A stretch of DNA of 12,467 nucleotides. Source: Acidobacteriota bacterium. GTDB lineage: Bacteria > Acidobacteriota > Terriglobia > Terriglobales > Acidobacteriaceae. The translations under genes were made by a program, and so were the position numbers. The stretch covers positions 1 to 12,467 of the forward strand of contig JANXQR010000005.1 in assembly GCA_025353435.1 (NCBI GenBank), written 5' to 3'. Below are positions 1 to 7,767 of the stretch, one piece after another. Position 1 is the stretch's first letter. Every line of letters starts with the position of its first letter. Under the pieces are notes generated by a model. That model was not told the DNA's origin, did no database searches, and saw nothing but the letters and a program-made list of their open reading frames with translations.

Positions 1-3000
1 CCGTCATAGCACTTGAACTGAGATTGGTTCGGAAGCGTATGAGTCGGCGTGCCACCGTTGTTGTAAAGATCCAACCACTGGGGCTGACCCTTGATCGCGA
101 ACCAGAAGTAGGGATCCTGGCTGGTGCTGGTAGCGCTCGAATCAGTTCCCTGGCCAGGGCAGTTCATATACGGAACACCGTCCGAACGGAATCCCTGCGC
201 CCAGTCATCGAAGCTGGTGGTCTCTGTGTGATCGACCAGCGAAAGTGTCTTCGTTATGCCATCGGCAGCAACGCCTTCTTTGTAGAGATTGATCCTTACG
301 TGCGGGACCAATGGCTCCCACGAGTTCTGGAACAAGTGTTGCGGATCGTCGAATGGACGAGTTGAAGAGTAGATGACGTGTCCGTGGATACCGCCGTTTT
401 CGCCGGAAGCGAACGGCTTCTTGCCAAACTCGAGGAACGAATTCTGTCCTGAGAATCCCTGCCATCCCTCGGTTTCCACCCACGCCGGATCGACGCGACC
501 GGTCGAGTGGTTTCCTACGTCACTGGGCTTGGGTCCGTTTGCAATCGAGGTGCTGCTGCAATCGGCGCCTTCCGCGCAATAGGCCGCACCCGGGACTGAC
601 AGGCTACCAGGAAGCGGATTGGGCTCATAGGTATTTGCCAGGTTCGCGGCGGTCGTTGAGCTTCCGCATGGCTTGGAGTTCAGGCTTGCACCGTTGCACG
701 GGGAGCCGCCCGGCGAGGTGTTATCATCCGGACCGCCCGCGTCATAGACCACGTGAGTGCCGGTGTTCTTGTAGCGGGTGTTATCGGTCTCGATCACGTA
801 CCAGTTGAACAGCGGGAACACCTCGTTGAAGGCAGCATAGCCGTTCAGATCGGTGTTGTTGCGGTTCGAGTAGCTGCCGTCGCGGAAGCGAATGTTGGTC
901 TTGACAAGCGGCAGTCCAGGCTTGGCACTGGTCGATACACCGCTGCCATCCGTATCAAGGAAGGTGCGGGTATAGATGTCGGCCTGCCACTGGTGCACTG
1001 CAACCTCGCCCATGTCCAGGACCGGCTTGCAATTCACGGGAGGTGCGGGAGTAATGGACGTCGTTCCGGCGTCACATAGTCCGACCGCCGTTGTGATTCC
1101 GTCAACCACGTGATCATTCCACTGGTCGAACGTGCTGATCTTCCAGTTACCTGCGGGGACTCCGGTGAAATCGAAGTTCCCTTGGTCGTCGCACTTTTGG
1201 AAAGCGAAATCCGCGCCATCCGGATCGCCCAAGCTGATGTAGCACTGGGTAAACCCGAACGCAGTGTGATCTCCGCTGCCGTAGAGCCGTTCATCCGGCG
1301 TGCGGCTCATGCGCGCAGTTGTAACGTGTCCTTTGACCTCATGCGTACAGTCGGCGCCGGCAATAGCGCACATTCCGGTTTCACGATCGTTGATGATCTT
1401 GGGATTCGCGAAGCCGATGACGACGTGGTATCCCGCGGGTCCAAACTCCTGGAAGTACCCTGGCTCACCGATGCGCATGAACGAGTCGTGAGCCTTTTGA
1501 CCGTCCAGCGTATTGGTTTGGAGCCACTCTTCGCCTGCTGCAATACGGCTGGCGCCTGCGTTTGCAGTGATGCCGTATCGTCCAGGATAGAGGTTTTTCA
1601 CCACAACCTGGCCGGCGAGCGGGGAAAGCGTCTTGCCATCCGACTCATACTTCGGGCAGGTAATAATCATGCCAACAATCCCGTTCTGACTGGGATTGCC
1701 CGCCTGAGAAGCCTGCGTGGCTTGACCCGAAATCGGACATGCGTCCAGCTTCGTCACAGGATCGAGTGTGCCCGCGAGGCTGTTGCTCAGGGGCATGTTG
1801 AACATGTCATAGGTCGGCGTGCCGGTTGAATCGCCGGTGCCGCCCGCATTGTCCTGAATCGTGATCTGAAACCCGCCGAGACCGGGCTCTTCAGGCGAGA
1901 GTGTGTCGATGCCGCCGCCTGTATCAATTTCGCCATTGAGCGGGTAGTCATCTTCAAACACCAATGCCGAAAGCGTGGCAGGTGGATACGGACTCGGTTC
2001 CGTCAAAACGGTGATCGACTGGCCGCTATGCGTTCCGTTGGCAACAGTTGGGATAGGAGCGCCGCCCATGCCGTGGCCGCAATGTCCAGCACCAACACCC
2101 GCTGCCGAACAGTCAGGCGCGCCCGCGTATGCGTTGATGAACGGCTGCGCGGCATCACCCGGCAGCACTGAGAGATAATAGCGCTTGGTCGGATCCAATG
2201 CCACATCGCCCGGGAAGCTGGGCGTCTGCGGCGGCACAGCCACACCCAAGACAGTCTGGTTGGCTCCGCACGACACAGCACCTGTGCAGCCCGTCGCGAT
2301 CATGGGCATGTAACTGGTGTGGAAGTTGACGCCAAAGTTGAAGGTGCTCGCAGGGCAGCCTACAGGAAGCGGGTTCTGCGTGCACTTCGGGTCGACATAG
2401 TACGTGCGATCTTCTTCGATGATCCAGCGGTAGTCAGAGATCGTTGTAGTCTTATCATTCCCGTCGAGAACCGTAACGTTCAGATTGCTCCCGGTTGGGA
2501 AGGTCAAAGTGACGGTAGTGGCAGAGGTCGCAACGGTTCCCTGTGAGTTCTGTGCCTTGTAACTGAATGTGTAGGTGCCTGCTGAAGGAACGCTAGCCTT
2601 GAAGGCGCCGTTCGCGTCAACGGTGAGTGTGAGTCCCGAGACCGGCGTTACGCTTGCCGCGTTCACCGTAAGCGGGAATCCCTTGACATCCGTGCAGCCC
2701 GCCAGTACGCCGGGAGCATTGATCTTCAAGCTCGTCGCCAGTTTCGAAGCAAACGCCCCCGCCGGGCACAAAATGCCGGATGCTGACTCAATGGCTGCTG
2801 GGTTGAGTGTGACGGTCGTACACGTTGCGCCGCTTGTCGCGCCGTTTCCGCAATAACCGAATGTGTCGGAGCCACTCCATGTGGGGCCTGCAACGTAAGT
2901 AAAAGTACCATCGGTGTTGAGAGAGACAGTGCCCTTGGTTGGCAGCGTCGTAACTTTCACGCCAAGTACGTTCAAGTCATTTCCGAGGACACCTTTACCG

Positions 3001-4349
3001 GGATCCGAGATCGTCAAAGTCTGTCCCGCGATCACGGACGGGTATGTGTCCGGGTTCGCCTGGGCAGTAGCATTAGGCAGCGGAAGAGCTGCTCCATTAA
3101 TGCTGATGTACGCCAGCATACCCGCGTCACGTCCGACTGAGTTGCCTGACAGGCTCAACTGGCGATCGAAAATCGGGAGTGCCGTTCCGGCCGTCGGCGC
3201 TTTGATCATTACGTCATACGTTTTGCCGGCCGCCATGAATACTTCGCTCTGGATACGCGGCACACCGGGCAACTTGTTTCCGTCTTCAGCAACCAGCGTG
3301 AACCCGCCCGCCCCAACAGCTGACGTCGACAGTGAAGAAGGTTGCGCACCCACGATTGTGGGAACGTGCATGCGGAGACCCGCATTGACCATCCGCACCA
3401 TTACGTCTCCGGTTACGCCCGTCGCCGGGGTGGTCGGAAACAGCGATGTGGCGGTGTGCGTCTTGTCAAACGCTACGCCATTGATCGCGTAATACAGAGG
3501 TGAGTAATTCACCACAGGTGGGTAGCAATTTCCCGCATTGACTGTTGCCGGGTTGCCGCATCCACCAGGCTGCCCTGACCAAACTGCGGTCTCGCTGAAG
3601 CCAGGCAATGTGACCGCCTTGGCGACAGCGCCATTCTGCACAGGGTCTATTTCGCTGAAGATCAGCGGAATGTCCGCGTTATATGCCACGCCAGGATAGG
3701 CCGTGCCGGCAGTCGCGCCAGCCGGAGCCGCGGTCACCACCACAATGCCATAGAGTCCCATGGGTCCCTGGATTGAAGGGTGAGTGCCGGACTCCAACAG
3801 ATAAGTACCGGGACGCAACGCATTCCACGTCAAGGGTGTCGAGGTAGTCGCGCCATTCGCAACCTCAGTTCCGAACGACTGCACGCGATCGGCCTGCCCA
3901 GGAGGAGTAAATGTCGGGCCTGCGTTGGCGATCGGCCACGTAGTCCCCTGGGTGTTGTGGGTTGGACTCGGCTTTTTGGTGGCGTCGGTTCCGAGCCCGC
4001 CGCCGAGTTGGCCCACGATTGTCAGCGATGTGGGCACCGGGGCGGGCAGATTGTTGGTCAGGGTGATGGACAGTTTCGTTGACGGTCCAGTGTACGGAAC
4101 GGTGATTACGACTGGAGACCAGACGCCTGCCGTTGCGGTCGGGTTAAGTGCGGCGCAAGATCCACCTGTAGCTGCACCGCAGGTGTATCCCCACATCGGC
4201 ACTCCCGAACCATCGGGCAGACTGGCGGTCGCAGGAGCGGCCGTCAAAGTGACGGTCGTCTGCGCACTCGACATGCCTGCGCCAAAGAGGAGAACAGCTG
4301 CTCCCCGAGCTGCTGCCTTGCCTATTGCTTTAAGAGAGTTGATTCGCAT
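1..4349 (-). CDS. Large exported protein with degenerate cupredoxin, cadherin-like and SdrD/Cna-B-like domains (C-terminus beyond window)
   Basis: An open frame of 1449 codons runs from ATG at 4349 to the left edge with no stop; I checked the frame at several points. GAGGAG lies 7 nt before the ATG, and the previous gene ends 17 bp upstream. Residues 1-30 form a signal peptide (basic start, hydrophobic AAVLLFGAGM, then SSAQ). Two cupredoxin-like domains follow (about 31-205 and 225-420). The first keeps family landmarks (LTNNLP, GTYLLESGTH, GPMGLYGIVVV, FSEIDP) but has no HxH or HCH ligand motif. Residues about 433-510 look like a cadherin-like tandem repeat (GVLGNDLN, GTVSLNTDGTFTY, SGSDTFGY). 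From about 795 (FVFEDDYPLNGE...DTGGGID) and again near 1120-1190 (FLDTDGSG...GLPLV) there are SdrD/Cna-B-like beta modules. HCGHGM at 756-761 is a possible metal site. The role is inferred: a surface scaffold or third subunit of the copper protein encoded upstream. From memory, the modular style resembles MofA/OmpB-type multicopper proteins. It is probably not an oxidase by itself. Confidence 0.9.
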   Translation of the reverse strand, partial: MRINSLKAIGKAAARGAAVLLFGAGMSSAQTTVTLTAAPATASLPDGSGVPMWGYTCGAATGGSCAALNPTATAGVWSPVVITVPYTGPSTKLSITLTNNLPAPVPTSLTIVGQLGGGLGTDATKKPSPTHNTQGTTWPIANAGPTFTPPGQADRVQSFGTEVANGATTSTPLTWNALRPGTYLLESGTHPSIQGPMGLYGIVVVTAAPAGATAGTAYPGVAYNADIPLIFSEIDPVQNGAVAKAVTLPGFSETAVWSGQPGGCGNPATVNAGNCYPPVVNYSPLYYAINGVAFDKTHTATSLFPTTPATGVTGDVMVRMVNAGLRMHVPTIVGAQPSSLSTSAVGAGGFTLVAEDGNKLPGVPRIQSEVFMAAGKTYDVMIKAPTAGTALPIFDRQLSLSGNSVGRDAGMLAYISINGAALPLPNATAQANPDTYPSVIAGQTLTISDPGKGVLGNDLNVLGVKVTTLPTKGTVSLNTDGTFTYVAGPTWSGSDTFGYCGNGATSGATCTTVTLNPAAIESASGILCPAGAFASKLATSLKINAPGVLAGCTDVKGFPLTVNAASVTPVSGLTLTVDANGAFKASVPSAGTYTFSYKAQNSQGTVATSATTVTLTFPTGSNLNVTVLDGNDKTTTISDYRWIIEEDRTYYVDPKCTQNPLPVGCPASTFNFGVNFHTSYMPMIATGCTGAVSCGANQTVLGVAVPPQTPSFPGDVALDPTKRYYLSVLPGDAAQPFINAYAGAPDCSAAGVGAGHCGHGMGGAPIPTVANGTHSGQSITVLTEPSPYPPATLSALVFEDDYPLNGEIDTGGGIDTLSPEEPGLGGFQITIQDNAGGTGDSTGTPTYDMFNMPLSNSLAGTLDPVTKLDACPISGQATQASQAGNPSQNGIVGMIITCPKYESDGKTLSPLAGQVVVKNLYPGRYGITANAGASRIAAGEEWLQTNTLDGQKAHDSFMRIGEPGYFQEFGPAGYHVVIGFANPKIINDRETGMCAIAGADCTHEVKGHVTTARMSRTPDERLYGSGDHTAFGFTQCYISLGDPDGADFAFQKCDDQGNFDFTGVPAGNWKISTFDQWNDHVVDGITTAVGLCDAGTTSITPAPPVNCKPVLDMGEVAVHQWQADIYTRTFLDTDGSGVSTSAKPGLPLVKTNIRFRDGSYSNRNNTDLNGYAAFNEVFPLFNWYVIETDNTRYKNTGTHVVYDAGGPDDNTSPGGSPCNGASLNSKPCGSSTTAANLANTYEPNPLPGSLSVPGAAYCAEGADCSSTSIANGPKPSDVGNHSTGRVDPAWVETEGWQGFSGQNSFLEFGKKPFASGENGGIHGHVIYSSTRPFDDPQHLFQNSWEPLVPHVRINLYKEGVAADGITKTLSLVDHTETTSFDDWAQGFRSDGVPYMNCPGQGTDSSATSTSQDPYFWFAIKGQPQWLDLYNNGGTPTHTLPNQSQFKCYD

Positions 4350-4356
4350 TTCTATT

Positions 4357-4362
4357 CTCCTC
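4357..4362 (-). promoter_or_regulatory. Ribosome binding site of third operon gene
   Basis: GAGGAG on the minus strand, 7 nt before the ATG at 4349 and just after the TAG at 4367-4369. It supports the chosen start and the operon arrangement. Confidence 0.8.
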
Positions 4363-4366
4363 AGTA

Positions 4367-5950
4367 CTAGTTGGTCTCGTCGATTACGAATTCCCGGGAA
4401 TCGATAAGCATCATCATCATCATTCCGCCGGGAAACGCATTGTTAGTTGTAATCTCGCGCTCATTGTGCGAGTGCCACATGAATGCAAAGCCTGCTTCAC
4501 CGCTGGGAGAGTTCGCGATCGTACCAGAGGGCGGAGTCGAACCAGTGGTACCCACCGCGCGCCCAGTCGCATTCGGACCCAGATACATGCTGCCGCCATA
4601 CCACGCGCCATTGGTCAAAATGTTGGGATCTGGCAGCGTAACAGGACCGCCGGCTGCAACATCGCCGAACGGTGCGGCCTGGACCGGCTTGTTGTGGTCC
4701 TGGCACCATTCGAAATAGTTGATTGCGGTCGGATCGCCGGTGTTGTAACCGTTGGCATCAGGCACGCAAGGTAACTTCGCGAGCGGATCGGTTGAAGCTG
4801 GATTGTGTCCGTACATATCCCAATTCAGACCTTTGCCCGTGTAGTAGAAGATTCCGTCCATCGCCAGGCCTGGAGTCGTTGTGGTGGTAAACAACGCGGG
4901 CCCTGCGAGCGACGTTCCGTCAGGCGAAAGAATCAGGTTGCCATCGCGTCCCAGGATGCGAACGTGGTTGGCATGTTCATGGAACGGATGCTGCCAGCGG
5001 CCTTGGCCGACGATGCGCAAAAGCACCATCTCGCCTGGATGCATGTGTGGATTTCCGTTATAGGGCTGGTGCGGAAAGTCCACGCCGTAATTCGGCTCCA
5101 TATCGTCTGGCATGGAACGCCCATTGATCATGAAGTAGGCCGGATGGTATGGCTCTGTCGGAACCTGAAGGACACAGGTCGCCGGCGTCGCTGATACTGC
5201 GCATGCACTTACCTGGCTCTCGGCCTGAATGTGGATATTCGGGTCAATTTCCGAGAATTGGAAGAGGTATTCGCGGTCGTAGCAGGTCTTTGCGCTATCG
5301 TACGCAGCATCCGCGAGCCGGAAGTCCTTTTCCTTCCGAAAGCTTTCGGCGGCCAGATTCGATGCGAAAACGCCAGCGGTGCACGAAGCCGGTACGCTCT
5401 TCGGCAATACTATGACGGCTCCGTACATACCCATCTCGACCTGAAGGTCGCTCTGGGTGCCGCTATAGTACGACCGTGTACCCGGTGACGACGCCAGAAA
5501 TGAGTAAGTCACTGTGCTGCCGTGCGCGGCCTCCTGAGTGATTAGCCCAGCAGTGCCGCCAGTGGTCGTCACTTGAAAGCCGGGGAACAGGATCGATGTG
5601 TTCCCCGCCGATGCAGGAAGGTTATTGGTCAGCGTAACCGATACGCTATCGCCTTCCGTCACGATAATGGTGGGCCCGGGAACTTGCATTCCCGGGCAAC
5701 CGGTCGACGGCGGTGTCATGGCTGAAGGAGCCCAGCCCGTAGGCTGGGTGCTACAACCGTAGCCCCAAGAGTAGACTGACTGTCCATCCGGCTGAGTCAG
5801 GTATGCCGGTTGTGCAATCAAGCTGAAACTCGGTCCCGTTATGCCAGGAGCAGCAGCGTGAGCGACGGTGGCAAATATAGCCATTCCCACCACTGCCCCC
5901 AGAACCAACCGCATCTTCAATAATGCATTCTTCATATTCGTCGACCTCAT
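4367..5950 (-). CDS. Exported two-domain multicopper oxidase-like protein carrying half of a trinuclear copper site and no type 1 Cys
   Basis: This gene encodes 527 residues. AGGAAGG overlaps the previous stop codon, 5 nt before the ATG. A second ATG at 5935 (Met6) has GAGGT 8 nt upstream and gives a more typical signal peptide, so either start is possible. The signal peptide ends near VAHA (about residue 32). The first cupredoxin domain (about 40-185) has family landmarks (TLTNNLP, GTRSYYSGTQ, VEMGMYGAVIVLP) but lacks copper-binding His motifs. The second (about 265-520) contains HPFHEH at 321-326 and WHSH at 492-495, followed by a run of five Met at 510-514. In the family, HxxHxH and HxH pairs bind type 2/3 copper. 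The type 1 Cys of HCH is Ser494 here, as in the WYHSH domain of laccases. I infer that it cannot form a complete oxidase alone and pairs with the product of the gene just upstream. Eight cysteines remain, compatible with disulfides in an exported protein. Confidence 0.93.
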   Translation of the reverse strand: MRSTNMKNALLKMRLVLGAVVGMAIFATVAHAAAPGITGPSFSLIAQPAYLTQPDGQSVYSWGYGCSTQPTGWAPSAMTPPSTGCPGMQVPGPTIIVTEGDSVSVTLTNNLPASAGNTSILFPGFQVTTTGGTAGLITQEAAHGSTVTYSFLASSPGTRSYYSGTQSDLQVEMGMYGAVIVLPKSVPASCTAGVFASNLAAESFRKEKDFRLADAAYDSAKTCYDREYLFQFSEIDPNIHIQAESQVSACAVSATPATCVLQVPTEPYHPAYFMINGRSMPDDMEPNYGVDFPHQPYNGNPHMHPGEMVLLRIVGQGRWQHPFHEHANHVRILGRDGNLILSPDGTSLAGPALFTTTTTPGLAMDGIFYYTGKGLNWDMYGHNPASTDPLAKLPCVPDANGYNTGDPTAINYFEWCQDHNKPVQAAPFGDVAAGGPVTLPDPNILTNGAWYGGSMYLGPNATGRAVGTTGSTPPSGTIANSPSGEAGFAFMWHSHNEREITTNNAFPGGMMMMMLIDSREFVIDETN

Positions 5951-5955
5951 CGCTG

Positions 5956-5962
5956 CCTTCCT
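5956..5962 (-). promoter_or_regulatory. Ribosome binding site overlapping upstream stop codon
   Basis: AGGAAGG on the minus strand lies 5 nt before the ATG at 5950 and overlaps the TAG at 5961-5963 of the preceding gene. This geometry favours translational coupling of the two copper-protein genes, as expected if their products are made in matched amounts. Confidence 0.75.
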
Positions 5963-7574
5963 AATTGACGTGCACTTCTGTCATCAACCCGCCGAAGTTC
6001 TCTGCGTCGTTGGACAGGTGGTCAAGATTTGGTGTGTAAAGGTAGTAGGTGCCCGGCGGAACACCCGTGCTGTCCAGAATCACGTCGAGCGATTCGCCGC
6101 CCGCCAGAGTGATGGAATTGGTGTTGTAGTACAGGTTGTTTCCCTGTTGGTCACGAAGCAGCTTGGCGTTGTATCCGACAACCGTCATCGGAATCCCCAA
6201 GGATGCCAACGTCTGGTACTCCGTCACGTCCAGATCGGAAATGCGAAGCAGAGCTTTCTGTCCAGCCGTCAGGTTGATGATGGAGGGCAGTGGCTGCGAG
6301 AAATGGCTCGAGCCATCTGCGGTCTGCGTCTGCATCGGGCCGGCCGTCACCGTGTCTGGATAGCTGCGACCGTTCAACAGGAAGTACTTGTCCTTCATGT
6401 CAGCGAAGCCTTCAGGATTAAACGTCATGCCGACAAAATGGAAGTTGGGGTCGAAGCCGTGAATCTGCAGAGGATACTCAACGTCATACTGTGTCGAGCC
6501 GTCGCCGTCGTTGTAGGCATACATCTTTGTCTGCACGCCATTTGAGTAACCACCGGTGGAACCGTTATCCCCACTGATCGGCAGTACATTGGTGCAGAGG
6601 ATGTCGGTGGCCGCATTGCAAGCCGTACGCAGGTCGAGCTGCTGCTGCTGGAGGGCGGCATAGAGTTTCGAGCCGGTCGGAACACGGTTCTGACGGGGGC
6701 GAACGTATACCTGTCCCACCATGCCCATCTGCAAGTGCTCGGGAGGCGTGATGTGGCAATGCCAGAAGTAGGTGCCGGCATCGGGCGCCAGGTAGTAGTA
6801 GGTGAAGCTGCCGCCAATGTTGATGGCAACCGAAGCATCGGGAACACCATCATAGAAAGCGGAGGCATTCGGATAGCCGTGGAAGTGGATTGTGTGCTGC
6901 TCGAACAAGTCGGGGCGCATGATCATGCCCACGTTGCTCAGCGTGAGGAAGAACTCGTCGTCCTCATCGATCGCCATCAGAGGCGCCGGGATGTTGCCGT
7001 TCATGACGCCGATGTCCATGAGGGGACGGGGATCAACGTGTCCATTGATGCAGCTGGCTCCAGTGCAGGTACCGGCGCCCATGGCGTCCGTATCAGGAGT
7101 CAGACCCACAGCGCCGTTGAACGTGAACTTCGTGAGGTCCGGCGTGGTTCCATCTGTGGTGGCAGGATCGCCAGGGGCCAGCGGAGCCGCTCCGGCGTAC
7201 AGAGTGTTGAAAGTCGACGGGAATTCAGTTCCTGGCTTGCCCGCAGCAATGTCAGCCAGTCCAGATAGCGGACCGAAAGAGAACATGTAAATTTGCGAGC
7301 CATCAGCCATAGTCGCGTAGCCATCCCCACCCGAGACCTGCTGGCACTTGATCGCCCCGTTTACAACACTAGGGGACGGATTGGTAGGATAACCACTCGT
7401 TCCGGTATATGAAGGTGCGGTATATGCAGGTTCCGAGTTGTTGTTCTGCGCGACCGGATGCGTGATAGTAGTGGTCGGGCATTGGACCCGGAAAGACTGT
7501 GCACTTGCGGTTACGGTTAGTGTAGTTATCCCAATTAGCGCCAGCGCGCCCTTATTAGCAATTTTCTTAAACAT
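5961..7574 (-). CDS. Exported two-domain multicopper oxidase-like protein with type 1 copper site and half of a trinuclear site
   Basis: This gene encodes 537 residues and is the first of a three-gene operon. GGAGGAGGA lies 6 nt before the ATG. The signal peptide is MFKK plus a hydrophobic core, ending TASA|QS near residue 26. The N-terminal cupredoxin domain (about 185-295) has HTIHFHG at 227-233 and FWHCHITPPEHLQMGM at 270-285. By family rules this gives a type 1 site (His227, Cys273, His280, axial Met285) and four trinuclear His (230, 232, 272, 274). Cys-to-His spacing is +7 rather than the usual +5 of laccases, while His-to-Met is the usual +5. The C-terminal cupredoxin domain (about 365-535) has KYFLLNGRSYPD, QKALLRISDL and PPGTYYLYT but no copper motif. 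A complete centre therefore needs a partner supplying four His, and the next gene, 10 bp downstream, encodes one. The product is probably periplasmic or extracellular. The electron donor (Mn, Fe, organic or other) is unknown. Confidence 0.95.
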   Translation of the reverse strand: MFKKIANKGALALIGITTLTVTASAQSFRVQCPTTTITHPVAQNNNSEPAYTAPSYTGTSGYPTNPSPSVVNGAIKCQQVSGGDGYATMADGSQIYMFSFGPLSGLADIAAGKPGTEFPSTFNTLYAGAAPLAPGDPATTDGTTPDLTKFTFNGAVGLTPDTDAMGAGTCTGASCINGHVDPRPLMDIGVMNGNIPAPLMAIDEDDEFFLTLSNVGMIMRPDLFEQHTIHFHGYPNASAFYDGVPDASVAINIGGSFTYYYLAPDAGTYFWHCHITPPEHLQMGMVGQVYVRPRQNRVPTGSKLYAALQQQQLDLRTACNAATDILCTNVLPISGDNGSTGGYSNGVQTKMYAYNDGDGSTQYDVEYPLQIHGFDPNFHFVGMTFNPEGFADMKDKYFLLNGRSYPDTVTAGPMQTQTADGSSHFSQPLPSIINLTAGQKALLRISDLDVTEYQTLASLGIPMTVVGYNAKLLRDQQGNNLYYNTNSITLAGGESLDVILDSTGVPPGTYYLYTPNLDHLSNDAENFGGLMTEVHVN

Positions 7575-7580
7575 ATAGAT

Positions 7581-7589
7581 TCCTCCTCC
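7581..7589 (-). promoter_or_regulatory. Ribosome binding site of first copper-protein gene
   Basis: Read on the minus strand the sequence is GGAGGAGGA, an almost ideal Shine-Dalgarno 6 nt before the ATG at 7574. It fixes this start and suggests high translation. Confidence 0.85.
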
Positions 7590-7610
7590 GTGCGGTCGGT
7601 GTCGAGAACC

Positions 7611-7630
7611 GTATCAGCGATCACTGACAC
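7611..7630. promoter_or_regulatory. Imperfect 20-bp inverted repeat in operon leader
   Basis: GTATCAGCGATCACTGACAC pairs in 8 of 10 positions about its centre. It lies 37-56 nt before the ATG at 7574, so it would be in the mRNA leader under either promoter candidate. It could be an operator or an RNA stem. Confidence 0.35.
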
Positions 7631-7670
7631 CGTCTTCGCGCCTACCAAGAGTCGAACGAAGGAGAATATC

Positions 7671-7689
7671 TTGATTTGTTATACATCAA
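7671..7689. promoter_or_regulatory. TTGAT-N9-ATCAA inverted repeat
   Basis: The sequence is TTGATTTGTTATACATCAA. The half-sites match the FNR/CRP-type TTGAT...ATCAA, but the centre is 9 bp instead of the 4 bp of classical FNR boxes, so FNR binding is doubtful. Overlap with the proximal -10 makes an operator role plausible. Confidence 0.35.
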
Positions 7690-7706
7690 CCTTTGCTTAG
7701 ACATAA
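7678..7706 (-). promoter_or_regulatory. Candidate sigma70-type promoter for copper operon (proximal)
   Basis: On the minus strand, TATAAC (7683-7678, 5 of 6 to consensus) has a weak TTATGT 17 nt upstream (7706-7701). The leader would be about 97 nt. The inverted repeat at 7671-7689 covers the -10. Confidence 0.3.
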
Positions 7707-7724
7707 CCTGCCTTAGCAAAGAAC

Positions 7725-7749
7725 TTACAAAAATTACAAACTTTACAAA
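7725..7749. repeat. Three direct TTACAAA repeats at 9-bp spacing
   Basis: TTACAAA occurs at 7725-7731, 7734-7740 and 7743-7749, so the period is exactly 9 bp with 2-bp gaps. This is between the two promoter candidates of the copper operon and could bind a regulator that reads direct repeats, such as an OmpR-type response regulator. Low complexity of the AT-rich region is the alternative explanation. Confidence 0.55.
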
Positions 7750-7767
7750 TATGGCACGTAATGTCAA
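7740..7767 (-). promoter_or_regulatory. Candidate sigma70-type promoter for copper operon (distal)
   Basis: On the minus strand, TTGACA (7767-7762) is followed after 16 nt by TAAAGT (7745-7740, 4 of 6 to TATAAT). The leader would be about 160 nt. The -35 lies inside the 16-bp palindrome, so a bound repressor would block it. The -10 is weak. Confidence 0.35.

Noticed and set aside
1110..1829. A 239-codon open frame on the plus strand inside the third copper-protein gene
   Set aside because: It is antisense to a continuous minus-strand frame with signal peptide and recognisable domains. Long antisense frames are common in GC-rich coding DNA, and this one has no recognisable fold.
4409..4423. 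CATCATCATCATCAT on the plus strand, resembling a His tag or vector sequence
   Set aside because: On the coding strand it is ATG repeated five times, within the conserved end of the copper protein, and the flanks are natural coding sequence. No vector signature is visible.
5868..6545. A 225-codon plus-strand frame across the junction of the first two copper genes
   Set aside because: It is antisense to two well-supported genes, and the product has no recognisable motif or export signal.
4349..7574. Frameshift or sequencing error splitting one gene into three
   Set aside because: Each downstream frame has its own Shine-Dalgarno, start codon and signal peptide, so these are separate exported proteins and not fragments of one broken frame.
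7671..7689. A classical FNR box
   Set aside because: The half-sites TTGAT and ATCAA are 9 bp apart, whereas FNR sites have 4 bp between them. I kept it only as a generic inverted repeat.
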